A DNA stretch of 64,000 nucleotides from Mytilisepta virgata (taxonomy: Eukaryota > Mollusca > Bivalvia > Mytilida > Mytilidae): assembly GCA_028015205.1 (NCBI GenBank), contig CM051516.1, positions 38,268,230 to 38,332,229 on the forward strand. The letters are read 5' to 3'. A program made the position numbers and the translations under genes. The notes beneath the pieces are model-generated. The model had not been told where the DNA came from, made no database searches, and worked only from the letters and a program-made list of their open reading frames with translations. This document shows positions 55,101 through 64,000 of the stretch, one piece after another. Within the stretch, counting starts at the first letter, position 1. Each line of letters begins with the position of its first letter.

Positions 55101-57389
55101 TTGGGGAAGGCCTTCACCAGACATAAAAATATATTAGAAAATATTATCAAAACGTTTCAATAATGTGTGTGGAGGATATTGTTAGAAAGAAAAAATATTT
55201 TCAGAAAAATTACAGTTTGTCCATTGATATCTATGGAATACATCTTCTTCAAAGAGCAGATAACGCTTCAAATGGGAGACAACTCACATGTACCAAAAAT
55301 GGAGAATAGTGGTACTACCAGTACCTGTCATCTACCGAATCCCCTACATGCATCTCTTTACTTTGACACATGTTAGAGTGCATGTAAAATTTATTGTACT
55401 TTGATATACTTAAGGACATCCCAAAATTGCTCATAAGAATTGTTTAAAAAAAGAATTTCAACTACGTAATTGTTTACTTTGTATTACTGTATGTTAATGA
55501 ATCCCCCCCGAAAAAGGGATAAATACATGAAATGATGGCATTTTATCTAATTAAATAGGTATGCAATAATGTCACAGCGAAAGACTGAAGATATAGCAAA
55601 AGTTATCACTGAGAACCTTACATTTACTATGGATGAAGAGTCTAAAAATGAAAGGTAAGAAGGAGGAATCATAGGTAACATGACAATTTACGAGGAATTT
55701 ATTGCATATATAGATTGAAGGCAAGCCTAATCGAAAATGGGTTCACTTAGTCAGAACTTCTATTTTGACAGCAATACAGTAGCCGATAACTACTGTTGGA
55801 CATTGGTAAATGCATGAATATAAGGGTATATTATCCCCAGCAATACACGACTTCGTTTTGCCGGTGCAATTATTACTCTTGGGGGATATATATTTGCCAA
55901 TATTCATGTACTAACTGTTAAATTCCATTTCATCTAGACCATTGCAAGACAGGTTCGCTTAAAATTAACTTGCATGTATAAATGTCCAATTGAAAAGTCT
56001 AGTTCTTTCGACGAATGATGGATTCTATCAAAACCTTAACAGTGCTATGACATCTAAAGTTAATATAGACAAATGAATTCAAAATTTTCCTACACTTAAA
56101 AGGAAAATTCATAGTTTATAGATTCGTCCAGCAGAAAACATAGGGGTATCTTGCACTTATTTGAAAGATTCTTCATGTACGCCTTTTGACCTTGTACCGC
56201 TGTATACATCCAGGTAGATATGGAAAAATGATCACAGTTGAAGAGGACATTCTAAATATTTCATTAAGTAACTGTTATGTACACCACATGTGATCAAATA
56301 TTACGTTGCTATACAACAATACACAATTTTTTAAAAAGTATCTATATATATTGACCTAAAGTACTCTGCAGATATGTAGCACCGATGAATCAACAACGTT
56401 ATATAATTGATATAATGCAGTGTCAATTAAATAAAAGTGTCTAGACAAAGTCATATCTGTTACAATTTTACTGCTGACATTACAAAGACATACATAATCA
56501 GGTTTACTAAATACAAAAAGAAGGCCTAGCAGTTTTTCGTACTGAGCTCACTAAAGAGAGATTTAGTCACAAAAATGTGCAAAATCTGGGTCTTTTAAAC
56601 AGAGAAATAACTTGATACGAGTTTTTCTGCACAAGACCCCCCCCCCCAAAATTAAATAATTGCATGAATTCGTCGATTTATGACCAAATAGTTGTGCTCA
56701 AGGCCTCAGATGTTGAAAAAAAAATTGAAGACCAAATTAAAAATTGCCAAAATGACCAAAAGAGTAAAGCCACAACCATCTAAGGACAGAGCTATGCATG
56801 AGGAACATACATGTACTCCTTTGTTTTATCAAAATTTAAAAAATTAAAATCAATGTCGGGGTAGTAAAGGAGCTGGTGATTCCCTCGGTGACTGGGGTAC
56901 ATCAGCAGCGGTATCGACTGAGCGGTAATAATAAAGTTTGCAATTGTGTTCATACTATACGCTTAGTTTTCTAGCCCCCTATTTAAGCTGTGTTATTGTT
57001 ATTTTCTTTTTCTTGTCCAATTAAAGTGAAAATTACGATCTAATCAGTCAGGTTGTACATCCAAACCGCCATATATACTTTTAGAGTTCAAAGGTGGGGG
57101 ATCAGTATGGTAACTTCTATGATTTTACGTCTTATTCTGGACGTATCAGGTATGCAATGATTTCACTTTGTGTATTCATTTAATTCTGTGGTATAGATAA
57201 AGCTTCACATAAAAATTATTTCTTTTTGTCAGATCCATGTCATGGAATGAATACCTGTTGGAGTTGGCAATATACATTATAGCAGCTCGACCAAATTTGA
57301 GCCCAGTTCCGGTTGAAGGTTCCGAATGGACAAAATCTGTTGTAGTATCTACCGAAATGGACTGTGATTTAAAACGGACGTCTTTATGA
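30872..57389 (+). CDS. PHF24: PHF24 (GINIP)-like protein, seven coding exons
   Basis: Spliced model: 30872-31198, 44541-44726, 47445-47523, 49618-49817, 53123-53286, 55559-55654, 57233-57389; about 402 residues, against roughly 400 in vertebrate PHF24. All introns are GT-AG and the frame is continuous to a TGA. N-terminus MGTGVSR fits N-myristoylation (Gly2, Ser6). A basic, low-complexity stretch follows, then a PHD-type zinc finger with all eight Cys/His ligands in exon 2, then EF-hand-like repeats in exons 3-7. The exon 4 loop (DKDNTGSITWWE) is close to a canonical calcium site; the others are degenerate. In vertebrates PHF24/GINIP is a neuronal protein that binds active G-alpha-i and tunes GPCR signalling; the same role here is inference. 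Promoter lies next to a Tc1-like insertion. Confidence 0.9.
33173..34107. repeat. Foldback / MITE-like element with ~200-bp inverted ends
   Basis: Ends TAGTCCAGTCAA (33173) and TTGACTGGACTA (to 34107) are inverted. The inverted similarity continues inward for about 200 bp: AAGCCCCAAATATACACAG pairs with CTGTGTATATTTGGGGT, and GGAGATAACTCTGCA pairs with TGCAGAGTTATCTCC. The central ~500 bp is unmatched and non-coding. No clear target duplication. Lies in intron 1 of the PHF24-like gene. Confidence 0.75.
35183..35570 (+). repeat. 57-58-bp minisatellite
   Basis: Units starting GAGATAACAGGAGGAAGTA at 35183, 35247, 35304, 35361, 35419, a partial unit at 35477 and another start at 35546 after a gap. 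Periods are 64, 57, 57, 58, 58 and 69. Each unit carries TTTTGTCTTGA-CCAAAAATATCAC. It is open in frames on both strands, giving false repeat peptides. Confidence 0.85.
36205..36475 (+). repeat. Dispersed repeat, inverted partner at 60.13 kb
   Basis: Shares CGAGCGCTATA, GCATATGCATTTT, AAGTCTTTGT, CTACAAAAAGTTTCG, GAAATGAGTTTCTGGAAA and GCTGTGCTCGCATCATTGGC with the reverse complement of 60130-60420. Confidence 0.75.
37405..37590 (+). repeat. Dispersed repeat family A, copy 4
   Basis: Contains ACATTTCGTCGATTTACGAC, TCATCAGTTGTGCTCAAGG and AACCATCTAATGACAGA with the usual order and spacing. Confidence 0.75.
38492..39050 (+). repeat. 378-bp-unit repeat, second locus
   Basis: Two tandem units (starting AATAACAATCCAAAG at about 38495 and 38774), reverse-oriented to 6636-7235. 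The first unit lacks about 90 bp present in the second. Contains TCAGACATGTCTGACGACTG and CCTCGGGGACCTAGG. Confidence 0.75.
40262..40520 (+). pseudogene. Decayed RT-tail retroelement fragment
   Basis: Read in frame with stops, it gives PAYGMYITMLIR, then EIYDDFLGRA, then GYEVSVSQM, the same C-terminal RT-ORF signature as the fragment at 10898-11224. At least two stops interrupt it. It lies in intron 1 of the PHF24-like gene. Confidence 0.55.
40708..40780 (+). repeat. A-rich low-complexity tract
   Basis: Poly-A passing into (AAAAAT)n-like repeats; possibly the tail of a retroposed sequence. Confidence 0.7.
41060..41215 (+). repeat. Dispersed repeat family A, copy 5
   Basis: Contains ACCAATTTTGATGCA, TCCGTCGATTTACGACTCAT and GAAGACCAAAACACAATCC. 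Confidence 0.75.
41990..42090. repeat. Degenerate TCGAAT/ATCTCGAA tandem repeat
   Basis: A run of imperfect TCGAATTTCGAA and AGATATCGAA-like units, partly palindromic. Confidence 0.65.
42165..42270 (-). repeat. Retroelement tail fragment (family C)
   Basis: Contains TATCAATGTGAACTCCCAC and GTAGGTGCTCCGGAAGGGTA, matching the promoter-distal part of other family C copies; strongly truncated. Confidence 0.55.
42696..42930 (+). repeat. Half copy of the nested palindrome element
   Basis: Matches 24511-24780 (GGATAACAAGGAAAATAAAT, GCATAAAACGAC, CGTTTCGACCAATATGGTC, GGTGTTGACTCTTTGAAACC) but lacks the inverted right half and the 33-bp hairpin. Confidence 0.8.
43685..43796. repeat. Small foldback element
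   Basis: Ends TAGATTAATACAT (43685) and ATGTATTAATCTA (to 43795) are exact inverted repeats, with further pairing of GGCCTTTTTCAT and TGAAAAAAGGC. About 110 bp overall. Could fold as a hairpin in the intron RNA. Confidence 0.7.
44541..44726 (+). CDS. PHF24: PHF24-like coding exon 2 (PHD-type finger)
   Basis: 62 residues, phase 0 on both sides, acceptor TATTGTAG and donor TGT|GTGAGT. Holds the whole zinc finger: CHVC, CRIC, then YHEGC and finally WSCHKC, giving the C4-H-C3 ligand order. The family's vertebrate members have the same spacing. Ligand-to-ligand order is complete, so zinc binding is expected. Classic histone-reading is not implied; in vertebrate GINIP this region has been linked to G-alpha-i binding. 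Confidence 0.93.
44862..44965 (+). repeat. Short tandem duplication
   Basis: The block TCTATGCTTGGAGATTTAAT plus preceding T-run and TGAACA occurs twice, about 51-57 bp apart (44884 and 44933). Confidence 0.75.
46440..46627 (-). repeat. Dispersed repeat family A, copy 6
   Basis: Minus copy: CCCTCGTGCATAGCTC, GGTTTTCAACATTTTAGGCC, TGAGTCGTAAATCGACGAAA and GTGCATCAAAATTGGTATTA. Confidence 0.75.
47445..47523 (+). CDS. PHF24: PHF24-like coding exon 3
   Basis: 26 residues plus one base, acceptor TGTACAG, donor CGAG|GTAAAG. Starts DNLSNVLTEEE, strongly similar to the post-finger segment of vertebrate PHF24 (DNINLLLTEEE), and opens the first, degenerate EF-hand-like unit. Confidence 0.9.
47524..49617 (+). 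other. Intron 3 of PHF24-like gene
   Basis: 2.1 kb. Contains the GC-richer block at 47.87-48.25 kb; scraps of family B near 48.90-49.00 and 49.16-49.33 kb; otherwise nothing recognised. Confidence 0.65.
47865..48245. repeat. Probable dispersed repeat (GC-richer block)
   Basis: A compositionally distinct, GC-richer block in intron 3 with GTTGTTTAACGTCCACTGGC near its start and GGGTTGAGCTCCCGTGACCC near its end. I recall similar blocks in other bivalve sequence, but this window has one copy only. Not coding. Confidence 0.45.
49618..49817 (+). CDS. PHF24: PHF24-like coding exon 4 (EF-hand loop)
   Basis: Acceptor TGTTTTAG, donor AAA|GTAAGT. Encodes SISLEDYLDFRKRV, then an EF-hand: helix, loop DKDNTGSITWWE, helix starting FLNFE. 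Loop positions 1 D, 3 D, 5 T, 6 G, 8 I, 9 T and 12 E fit a calcium-binding loop with a permissible Thr at position 5. Confidence 0.93.
50495..51350 (+). repeat. Tandem-core (pearl-like) element
   Basis: About five core units of roughly 130-165 bp, each marked by a CTGAAACCACTGAGCCAAYT-like line (50583, 50729, 50887, 51016, 51179) and a GATGGCCGCCACAG-like line. The ends carry inverted words TCACCTGG (about 50504) and CCAGGTGA (about 51312). Architecture matches non-autonomous bivalve elements with tandem cores (pearl family). The overlapping frames of 86-155 codons are repeat-derived. Confidence 0.7.
51555..51840 (+). pseudogene. Decayed RT-tail retroelement fragment
   Basis: In-frame reading gives PAYGVFISQPI, then DIYDNFLDKS, a stop, then RYEVFISHM: the same RT C-terminal signature as at 10.9 and 40.3 kb. 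Several stops; inactive. Located in intron 4. Confidence 0.55.
53123..53286 (+). CDS. PHF24: PHF24-like coding exon 5
   Basis: Acceptor TATTTCAG, donor GG|GTAAGA. 54 residues plus two bases. NSLLHLLHERE matches the vertebrate NSLLRLLTVKE segment. A second EF-hand-like loop (DDQSTGVVSEHN) lacks the acidic residue at position 12 and the one at position 3, so calcium binding there is doubtful. Confidence 0.92.
53287..55558 (+). other. Intron 5 of PHF24-like gene
   Basis: 2.3 kb, AT-rich, nothing recognised. Short frames at 54079 (minus) and 55167 (plus) have no domain. Confidence 0.6.
55559..55654 (+). CDS. PHF24: PHF24-like coding exon 6
   Basis: Acceptor TTAAATAG, donor AG|GTAAGA, 96 bp. Encodes YAIMSQRKTEDIAKV...MDEESKNE. 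Least conserved part; assigned mainly because both splice sites and phases (2 in, 2 out) connect exons 5 and 7 without a stop. Confidence 0.85.
55655..57232 (+). other. Intron 6 of PHF24-like gene
   Basis: 1.6 kb. Contains a C-run (about 56637-56647) and a family A copy at 56.66 kb; otherwise nothing recognised. Confidence 0.6.
56655..56815 (+). repeat. Dispersed repeat family A, copy 7
   Basis: Contains GAATTCGTCGATTTATGACC, TTGTGCTCAAGGCCTCAGAT, AATGACCAAAAGAGTAAAGC and GGACAGAGCTATGCATGAGG. Confidence 0.75.
57233..57389 (+). CDS. PHF24: PHF24-like coding exon 7 (terminal)
   Basis: Acceptor TTTGTCAG; ends at TGA 57387-57389. Encodes MSWNEYLLELAIYIIAARPN, equivalent to the vertebrate [20 protein letters not shown] end, plus a divergent 30-residue tail. 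AATAAA candidates occur downstream (e.g. near 57802); the 3' end is not fixed. Confidence 0.93.
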
Positions 57390-60129
57390 TAATCCCACAA
57401 TGTTGACGTGGAAAATGTACCATATGCCAACACATTTCAGTATTTTTTCGAATTATGCAATACATGTATATACATGGAGAAAAATTATCGAATAGATATG
57501 CATTTTTTTTACTGAACCAGATTTTAGTTGATATGTGAACATACACTGTGTACCAACTGCTACAAACTTTTTTTGTGATAATAAGTACATGTAACTAATA
57601 GCATGTCAATAATTTTCTACCGCTTTACAAGTGTCGTATACTAGATATAATGTACAAGCTTATTACATGTTCAAAATAACTACGTACATTATAGTATCTT
57701 TGGATGTTTTTTATATTTAATCTCACCAGTGTAACGATAACTCAGTCCAGAATTTATTTCTCTGTTTACATTTCTTCATAAGACACACTGGTTTGCTGAT
57801 GAAATAAAACTTAAGCAACTGCAGTAGTCTGTAATTACCTTCTTTGAAAACACATATTGGAGGGCTTAAACCAAAATGCAAAAATCTTTATATTTGTAAA
57901 CACAAAGTTGGGTTTAGCATATCCTGTTAGCTCATTAGCGGACTGATATGAAATTTAGTGGTAGTGGCAGTCTAGATATAGACATGGAAAATAACTTTGA
58001 CAAAGACAACATATACGTACCATTTGTAAGCACAGTATTCTAACAATGTATAATATTTTCGATGCTCAAAGGATGAATTAAGATGAACCGACAATCATAC
58101 TTTCTAAAACATAACTAAATCAATGAAGTACTTACCGAAAAATTCCGCACTTGCGCTTGTACTTCGTGTTAAAACAAGTGATGTCATCTTCTAGAATTAT
58201 AACAATAATCGACAAAATTGGTGTAATATATCCTTCAAAAACATTATTAATCATAGAGTTAAAAACAGTGGAAATTTCTGTGAGGCATTTCTGTTTCTGC
58301 TATATGCACTTTTAAACATTTTACAGTCTTTCATAGATGTCAAATATGGAAATTTTATATGTTTACAAAGCAAATATAAACTGTTATATGAAGCGTGCAA
58401 GCAATTGTGTTCTGATATCAAAGAAGTAATTAGATAAAATATTTAAATACGTAGCTATTCAGATCTGATTCTAAACATACAAAGTCTTTATTGACATCAA
58501 TTGTTTTACATAGAGATATCAAATAACAAATCTACTCGTAAGAGTATGCTCCTGAACCATACATTTTACGAGCACAGTAGAATTCGTTTGCATGTTGTGT
58601 CCCACAGTTTAAAGTTTTCACAATAGCTTCACATTGTACGTAACTGCTTCATGTTGTATTGTTATCGTCTCTACTCAAGAAGAATAATACAAAGGGGGAT
58701 AACTACAATTTTGTAGAACCAGTAAACGGTGAGCTGAATAAGTCACAGAGAATTGCATATGGACTATTACAGTTAGCAACTTTTTTTCCGAACAAAATGT
58801 CTTTATTGCACATATTCAGCTGTTAACAATCTTATCACGGTAGTCCAGCTTCCTACTGCATATCTCTGTGAAGTATAAAAAGAATATCGCCAGAGATACG
58901 ATATGTAATTAAATAAAAGAATATTATTACATGTATTATGTTTTGATATATTTACACAAATGTCACATACAAAAAAAAAATCTATATAATATACATACTA
59001 CAATCAGACGAATCTATAAAAACAAAAGTCAATATAACTCAAAAAACTAGTTTTGAAAATAAAAAAAAGTTAAAGGTTGATATATCAACTTTAAATGTGA
59101 AAGATTTATATATAACTTTAGTAAGCAAAAATCAAGAATTACCAATTGGATTTTTGGAGTGGAGAAATAAATTAGAAATAGAAAATTTCACATTTATAAT
59201 CAAAGGTATCTTATGTTTCATTTTTAATTATCTCAATGACAATAAACTTAAAATGCTTAGGTGGAAGTTACTGCACTTTATACTCCCTTGTAAAAAACTA
59301 CAGTTAGCAACTTAGCGGTGCTGATACAAGACATTAATTAATGTTTTTTTTACAATTTCTGCAGATACTTATTTTTTTTTACAACCAAAAACCTCGGATT
59401 TGTAAAACATGACAACCATATATACCTAAACGCGCTACAGATAAATAAAGCTTATGTTAATGATTTATGAATTTAGTTCTCAGTATTACCATTGAAAATG
59501 TCAAATATATGATGAAAGTTTTAAAACGAATTTGCCGATTTATGGAGACGTGCCCAATTTAGGGAGAGTAATGATCGAAAGAAACATTACGATTACTAAT
59601 AGACTTTATTCAAGTTACAGAGCTCTAGGTTGCACATAGTACTTAATACTTAATATGTTATATCAATAAAAGGAGTGGCATTTCATATTCGGCCAAACCT
59701 TATGATTACTCACGCTAATTTTACAGTAGAAAAGAGCGCAATTTGGCCATTTATTAAGATTCAGTCCAAAGCCTTCCTTTATATCGTTGCAGCTAGTGGT
59801 CACTTCGTTGGATATCATCATGTTTTGACTTTTAAAATAAACATTTAGTAATAAGCAGACACTTTTAGCCACAAATATATAGGGTCCTTGGTTGGAACGG
59901 GCAGATAATTTATTTTCATTTAAATTTCTATGCTTTGTTGTTCTAAATCTATTAAGTGTTTTGTTATTATTATTTTGATTATATCCTCGTGGTATTTGTT
60001 TGTTTTGCTACATTGTCAGGTTAGAATTCGGTCTTTTCGGACTTTTTCCACTGTCTTGTCGCTGCGGTATTCTTTTGCCGATAAAATTAAATCAACAACA
60101 CTTGGCAAGACAAATATATAAAGTATAGT
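57390..60129. other. 3' UTR and intergenic
   Basis: Should contain the 3' UTR of the PHF24-like gene. No other gene recognised; frames at 59097, 59663 and 59930 are short and domain-free. Confidence 0.5.
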
Positions 60130-60420
60130 ATGAAATTTTAAAACTAATATGCTGTTGGCGTGGCCAATGATGCGAGCACAGCAATATTAGCCCTTTCCAG
60201 AAACTCATTTCCGGTGTCACTATTCTGACTTTAAAATTATAATTTGAAGCAAGTTATTTCCCCTACTTTACTTACGTCCGGCGGACGAAACTTTTTGTAG
60301 CCTTAGTATGTAGCACAATATGTCTGCCCCCATAATACAAAGACTTTTCTAAATGACTCACATGTAGAAAATGCATATGCTCATATAGCGCTCGCTGCGC
60401 TCGCTAATATTTTGATAAAA
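60130..60420 (-). repeat. Dispersed repeat, inverted partner of 36.2 kb
   Basis: Reverse-complement match to 36205-36475: TGGCGTGGCCAATGATGCGA, TTTCCAGAAACTCATTTCCG, CGAAACTTTTTGTAGCC and AGCGCTCGC blocks. Confidence 0.75.
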
Positions 60421-62524
60421 ATAATTTTATTTGGCTTTAATGGTTTGATGTTTTGTCCAAACAATTAAATTTAACTCAAACAACTTACTTCGTCTAATCC
60501 ACTTCTGAGCAAATCGACCCCATATAATTAGGAATTAAGACATATTTAGCAAACATTTTACATTTTTATTTTATTGGTTGAAAATATTGTGACCAGTGCG
60601 AAATTCTTGATTAGCATTTTCCATTAGTCCTGAAGTTTATCAGATATTACGTATTTTGTAAAAACTTCGTAGTCGTAGTTTGATATTTTCCCGTCAATTT
60701 CAGTAGTAAGACATTCGGAACATTAAGCTGGAATGAATAATTGTAAGTATATTTGATGCTTAAAAAGTGATTTACCACAGAGTGATCACAAGTCCATGAA
60801 AATAGCCTGGATTTATAATAATTTCATAGAAAGGTAACACAACAGGTCAACAATGCAAAACCAACCTATAAAGTCAAAGCAAAATCACACTATCGTCGAA
60901 AATACAATACAATAGAGGGCAAATTCAACCGGGTTTCAGAATAGTCCTATGTTGCCAAAGATTAGGATAGTTTTCCACTTTCCAAATACCTATCATTATA
61001 ATAGTGTATCTAAATGTGCATTTACTGAAACAAATGGCATCACAAAATGCTTATTCAACCACTTTTATGGGTTTTAATTAAATATACCAGTTATCAAATT
61101 AAGAATAAAATACAGTTAAAAATATTGTTTCTTTAAAAGATTTAACAAGATATGACTGAGATTTAAAGTTTTATCAGATATGCAAATATTAATAGAAATG
61201 TGTTTGACAACATCGCTGAACTTAAGAATACAGACTGTGGCAGTTTTACAAAGGGTTAGATAGAGTGTTGCGTCGATAGAATTCACACTTAACAATTAGA
61301 GCACCTGCTTCAGTGGGTACGTAAAGATAGAATTAAGTGTTATGTTAAATCACACTGAGGATATGTAGCAATGGCTCATTTATATTAAAACATGGGAGGG
61401 ATTAATTGTATCGCAGCTATGAATTTGATAGATCAGGTATGGATCATAACTTGTCTATGTTCATTTAGTGTACGATAAACGATAACTTAATATTAAAAAT
61501 TTAAGATACCGTTTTACTGCAAACATTCCACGGGACACAAGGATACTTTAGGCAGTTGAAAGACATGTTTCGATGTTCAAAAGACAGTTAGATTATATAA
61601 GGATACAATAAGTCAGATATTGCTTTTTGTCTTGATAATGCAGTCATCTACAAAGTATACAAAGAGATATTATAAATATATCCCCTACAACAGCAGGGTA
61701 CATGTATGGTATGCCGTATTGATTAGGAGAAGTGGTTACATGTATTAAGTGATATTCTATCTAAGTTGATATTTTATTCCGGTTTCAGGATAGTATATTT
61801 CGACCATTATATCAACATCCTGGATTCAGCACAGCAAATTCATAACTTTTGAGTATTAAATCAACCAGACCGATTTAGTAGCCGAGATACTTCACCATTA
61901 GACTATTGGATGTTGCATGAAACTGAAGTGGAAAAACATTATAAATTGCATTGGAACCTAATTTATAGTGAATAAATATTTACTAAGTTCAAGGTTCCAG
62001 ATTAAAAGATGCAAGGAATGGAACAATATCTAGCTAATATCAATAAAATAGGACAAAAATAGAAAAAAGGTATATATTTCACTTTATTGATATTTTCATG
62101 CGATAAAAGCAGCCAAATAGTTTTATTTCCTGTCAAAATTAGTCCGTGATAATTTGTCTAAATCGATTTAGGCGACCTAATAAACAGTTCTAACATCTTA
62201 ATTAGAAGTTAAGCTTAAGGCCATTAAAATAAGCACCCGAAGCTTATCAGCATAAAGCTGAATTACTGCATGAATCAGTGGATTAGTGTAAAATTATTTA
62301 ATTTTATCAATGACGATTTAATGGATGAAGGTTAAGTGTACGGTAATGCTCATATTCAGTCATTACGTAAACGGAAGCTGTGATAGAACAGTAATGACAC
62401 TAAAAGGCGAGAATAAAAACATGGAAGATACAATAAGGGATGAATTATGCATGCATTAAAAGACATGTTAAAAACATCATGCAATTAAATGAAATTGTTT
62501 AGAAATATTAAATAGCTTTACATA
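60421..62524 (+). other. Intergenic and 5' region of kinase gene
   Basis: AT-rich; a weak family B-like piece at about 60830-60960. A palindromic bZIP-type word TTACGTAA lies at 62363-62370, about 155 bp upstream of the kinase ATG; whether it is functional is unknown. Confidence 0.45.
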
Positions 62525-62671
62525 ATGGAGAGTTTTGAAAAAGTCACCGATGAGAACTTTGTCCCTTCTGATAAAAAGAAAAAAGTTGGGAGTTATATTC
62601 TAGGCCGAACAATTGGAGAAGGTTCGTTTGCAAAGGTTCGTCAAGGATTTCACATAATAGCCAAGGAAAAG
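62525..62671 (+). CDS. HUNK-like protein kinase, first coding exon (partial gene)
   Basis: Encodes the first 49 residues of a Ser/Thr kinase: an acidic leader (about 1-21), then the start of the kinase domain with the glycine-rich ATP loop IGEGSFAKV at about 30-38 and the strand leading to the catalytic lysine. The exon ends AAG|GTAAGT at phase 0, just before the expected VAIK segment, which must lie in the next exon outside the window. The loop sequence and flanking GSYILGR/VRQGFHI closely resemble HUNK, an AMPK-related kinase, better than SNRK or MARK, but 49 residues cannot settle the subfamily. The open frame beyond 62671 is intron. Confidence 0.75.
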
Positions 62672-63520
62672 GTAAGTACAGTTCAGTTTTTATTTCTGAC
62701 ATTTTCTTCACTGCATTCTTATATTAGTCCTTGAAGTGTTTGGGATGAAATGTGAGCACTTGTCAATTAATTCGAAGGTTATATCCGTTTTCAGACCAAT
62801 CCATGAAAATGCTACTTTCAGTTCTAGTCCTTTAAAGAAAACAAATCTAGTGTAGTGTTGTATTTAGATATTAAAGATTTAAATTTTCAAAAAAAAGCAG
62901 CCTGGTTACACACAATCTGATTAAATTAAAAGTGATAAAATAAACTGTGACAGTCTCAAAAACAATTAAAGTTCCTATGGAACCAATTAATTTTATGAAT
63001 CCCATAGTTTATTTATTAGCTTTATAGGTAGTATTTAATACCGCCGATGTCATGATTTGATAATAGCTTTATGTTTTATAATGGATATTGACACTTAGGA
63101 AGTGTAAATTTGAAGTTTTAACGTATACAAATGTAGTACCTCAAAAACGAGTTGTAGAAATAACTATTCGTGTTAATTATCGCCACAGTCAATGACCAGG
63201 ACACTAAATATACTAGAGCGATATATGAAGACAACTCGACTCAGAACGAGCTTTTCCGAATGTCTCGATGGAAGCCTGTTGCGGCGTGAATCTACTATGA
63301 AAAAATTAGGATACGGGATACGCGTCAACGAGACAACACCCCACATCATTGACCAAACATAAAGATAGATTTCTGTGTAGCAGTCATAATCTAATCTACT
63401 ACAAGGAGCAACAGACCGAAATACAAGACAAGGCCTATACGACCCCCCCAAGGACTGGCAAAATTTATCTAACTCAGTACCCGCAGTGCTCTATACAATA
63501 CATATATTTAGTAATTTATA
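62672..63520 (+). other. Start of kinase intron 1
   Basis: AT-rich; the overlapping opposite-strand frames at 63173 and 63349 have no domain. No further exon of the kinase seen. Confidence 0.55.
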
Positions 63521-64000
63521 ACATTACCTGGTACATGGGCAAGCAAAATAGAATATGACATTCTCAAACATGTATTACCATGCACGCGGGCAGGCACAAA
63601 TAAAATTTGACAAGGTTTAACATTACCGAGTTCGTGAACAGGCAGAAAATAGAATATGACAGGGTTTAACATGCATTACCGGGCACGAGGCCACTCATAA
63701 ATATAATTTGACAAGGTTTATAATTACCGAGTCCATGGGCAGATACAAAATAGAATATGACAGGGTTAAAGAGGAAAAATATACCTAAGGAGCAAACCAA
63801 AATAAAGCAATCCATTAGACAGACAAACCGGGGAAGACAAATGAACAACCACAAGCACAACAAATAAACACTGATAACTTTAAAAACAATTAACAACACG
63901 AACTCCTATAAAAACCAGGAGTGACCTCAGGTGCTCCGGAAGGGTAAGCAGTTCCTGCTCGGTATAACATGCATTATCGGACACGTGGGCAAGTACAAAT
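63521..64000 (+). repeat. ~50-bp minisatellite interrupted by retroelement tail
   Basis: ATTACC-anchored units at 63523, 63574, 63622, 63675, 63723 and (ATTATC) 63973, spacing 48-53 bp, each followed by GGGCA-like and AATAGAATATGACA-like lines. Units alternate between two versions (TAGAATATGACAGG and TAAAATTTGACAAGG), so the true period may be ~100 bp. A ~190-bp insertion splits it (63772-63960). The array runs past the window end. Confidence 0.8.
63772..63960 (-). repeat. Retroelement tail fragment (family C) in minisatellite
   Basis: Ends TCAGGTGCTCCGGAAGGGTA-AGCAGTTCCTGCTC like the copies at 15.47 and 24.28 kb; inserted between two minisatellite units. Confidence 0.65.

Noticed and set aside
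62672..62734. Extension of the kinase frame to a stop at 62734
   Set aside because: A strong GTAAGT donor at 62672 falls exactly where the kinase fold needs to continue with the lysine strand.

Overview
This is AT-rich, intron-rich, repeat-rich animal DNA. The dispersed repeats, a bivalve-type tandem-core element and the gene content point to a bivalve mollusc, most likely a mussel (Mytilus or close kin). That assignment comes from recognising repeat and protein families by eye, not from a search.

Left part (1-18 kb): a tandem cluster of four plus-strand genes for secreted leucine-rich-repeat proteins (about 404-411 aa each). Every one has a signal peptide, an LRR N-cap, about 12-13 LRRs, an LRR C-cap with two paired cysteine motifs, and no membrane anchor. 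Each coding region is one exon preceded by a splice acceptor a few bases upstream of the ATG, so all four share a 5'-UTR intron. A fifth LRR copy survives as a short broken fragment near 6.2 kb. Genes 3 and 4 lie in a tandem segmental duplication (copy A about 6.35-9.86 kb, copy B about 10.64-17.81 kb). Copy B is split by several insertions, chiefly a 3.3-kb LTR retrotransposon with two 610-bp LTRs that look identical. Its pol runs integrase C-terminus, reverse transcriptase, RNase H (Gmr1-like order). It lacks gag, protease and the integrase core, yet appears to have moved very recently.

Middle (18-30.8 kb): no gene recognised. It holds dispersed repeat families, a nested palindrome with a perfect 33-bp hairpin, paired poly-C inverted repeats, and an intact-looking Tc1-like (DD34E) transposon with 27-bp perfect terminal inverted repeats.

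Right part (30.8-57.4 kb): a complete seven-coding-exon gene for a PHF24/GINIP-like protein (about 402 aa): N-myristoylation-type start, one-exon PHD-type zinc finger, then EF-hand-like repeats of which one has a near-canonical calcium loop. Its introns, especially the 13.3-kb first one, carry many repeats: a 0.93-kb foldback element, a 57-bp minisatellite, a pearl-like tandem-core element and retroelement tails.

End (57.4-64 kb): intergenic sequence, then the first coding exon of a HUNK-like Ser/Thr protein kinase (glycine-rich ATP loop) that continues beyond the window, and an interrupted ~50-bp minisatellite in its first intron. The LRR proteins would act outside the cell (recognition or matrix); the PHF24-like and HUNK-like genes are intracellular signalling genes, and nothing in the sequence ties them functionally to the LRR cluster.
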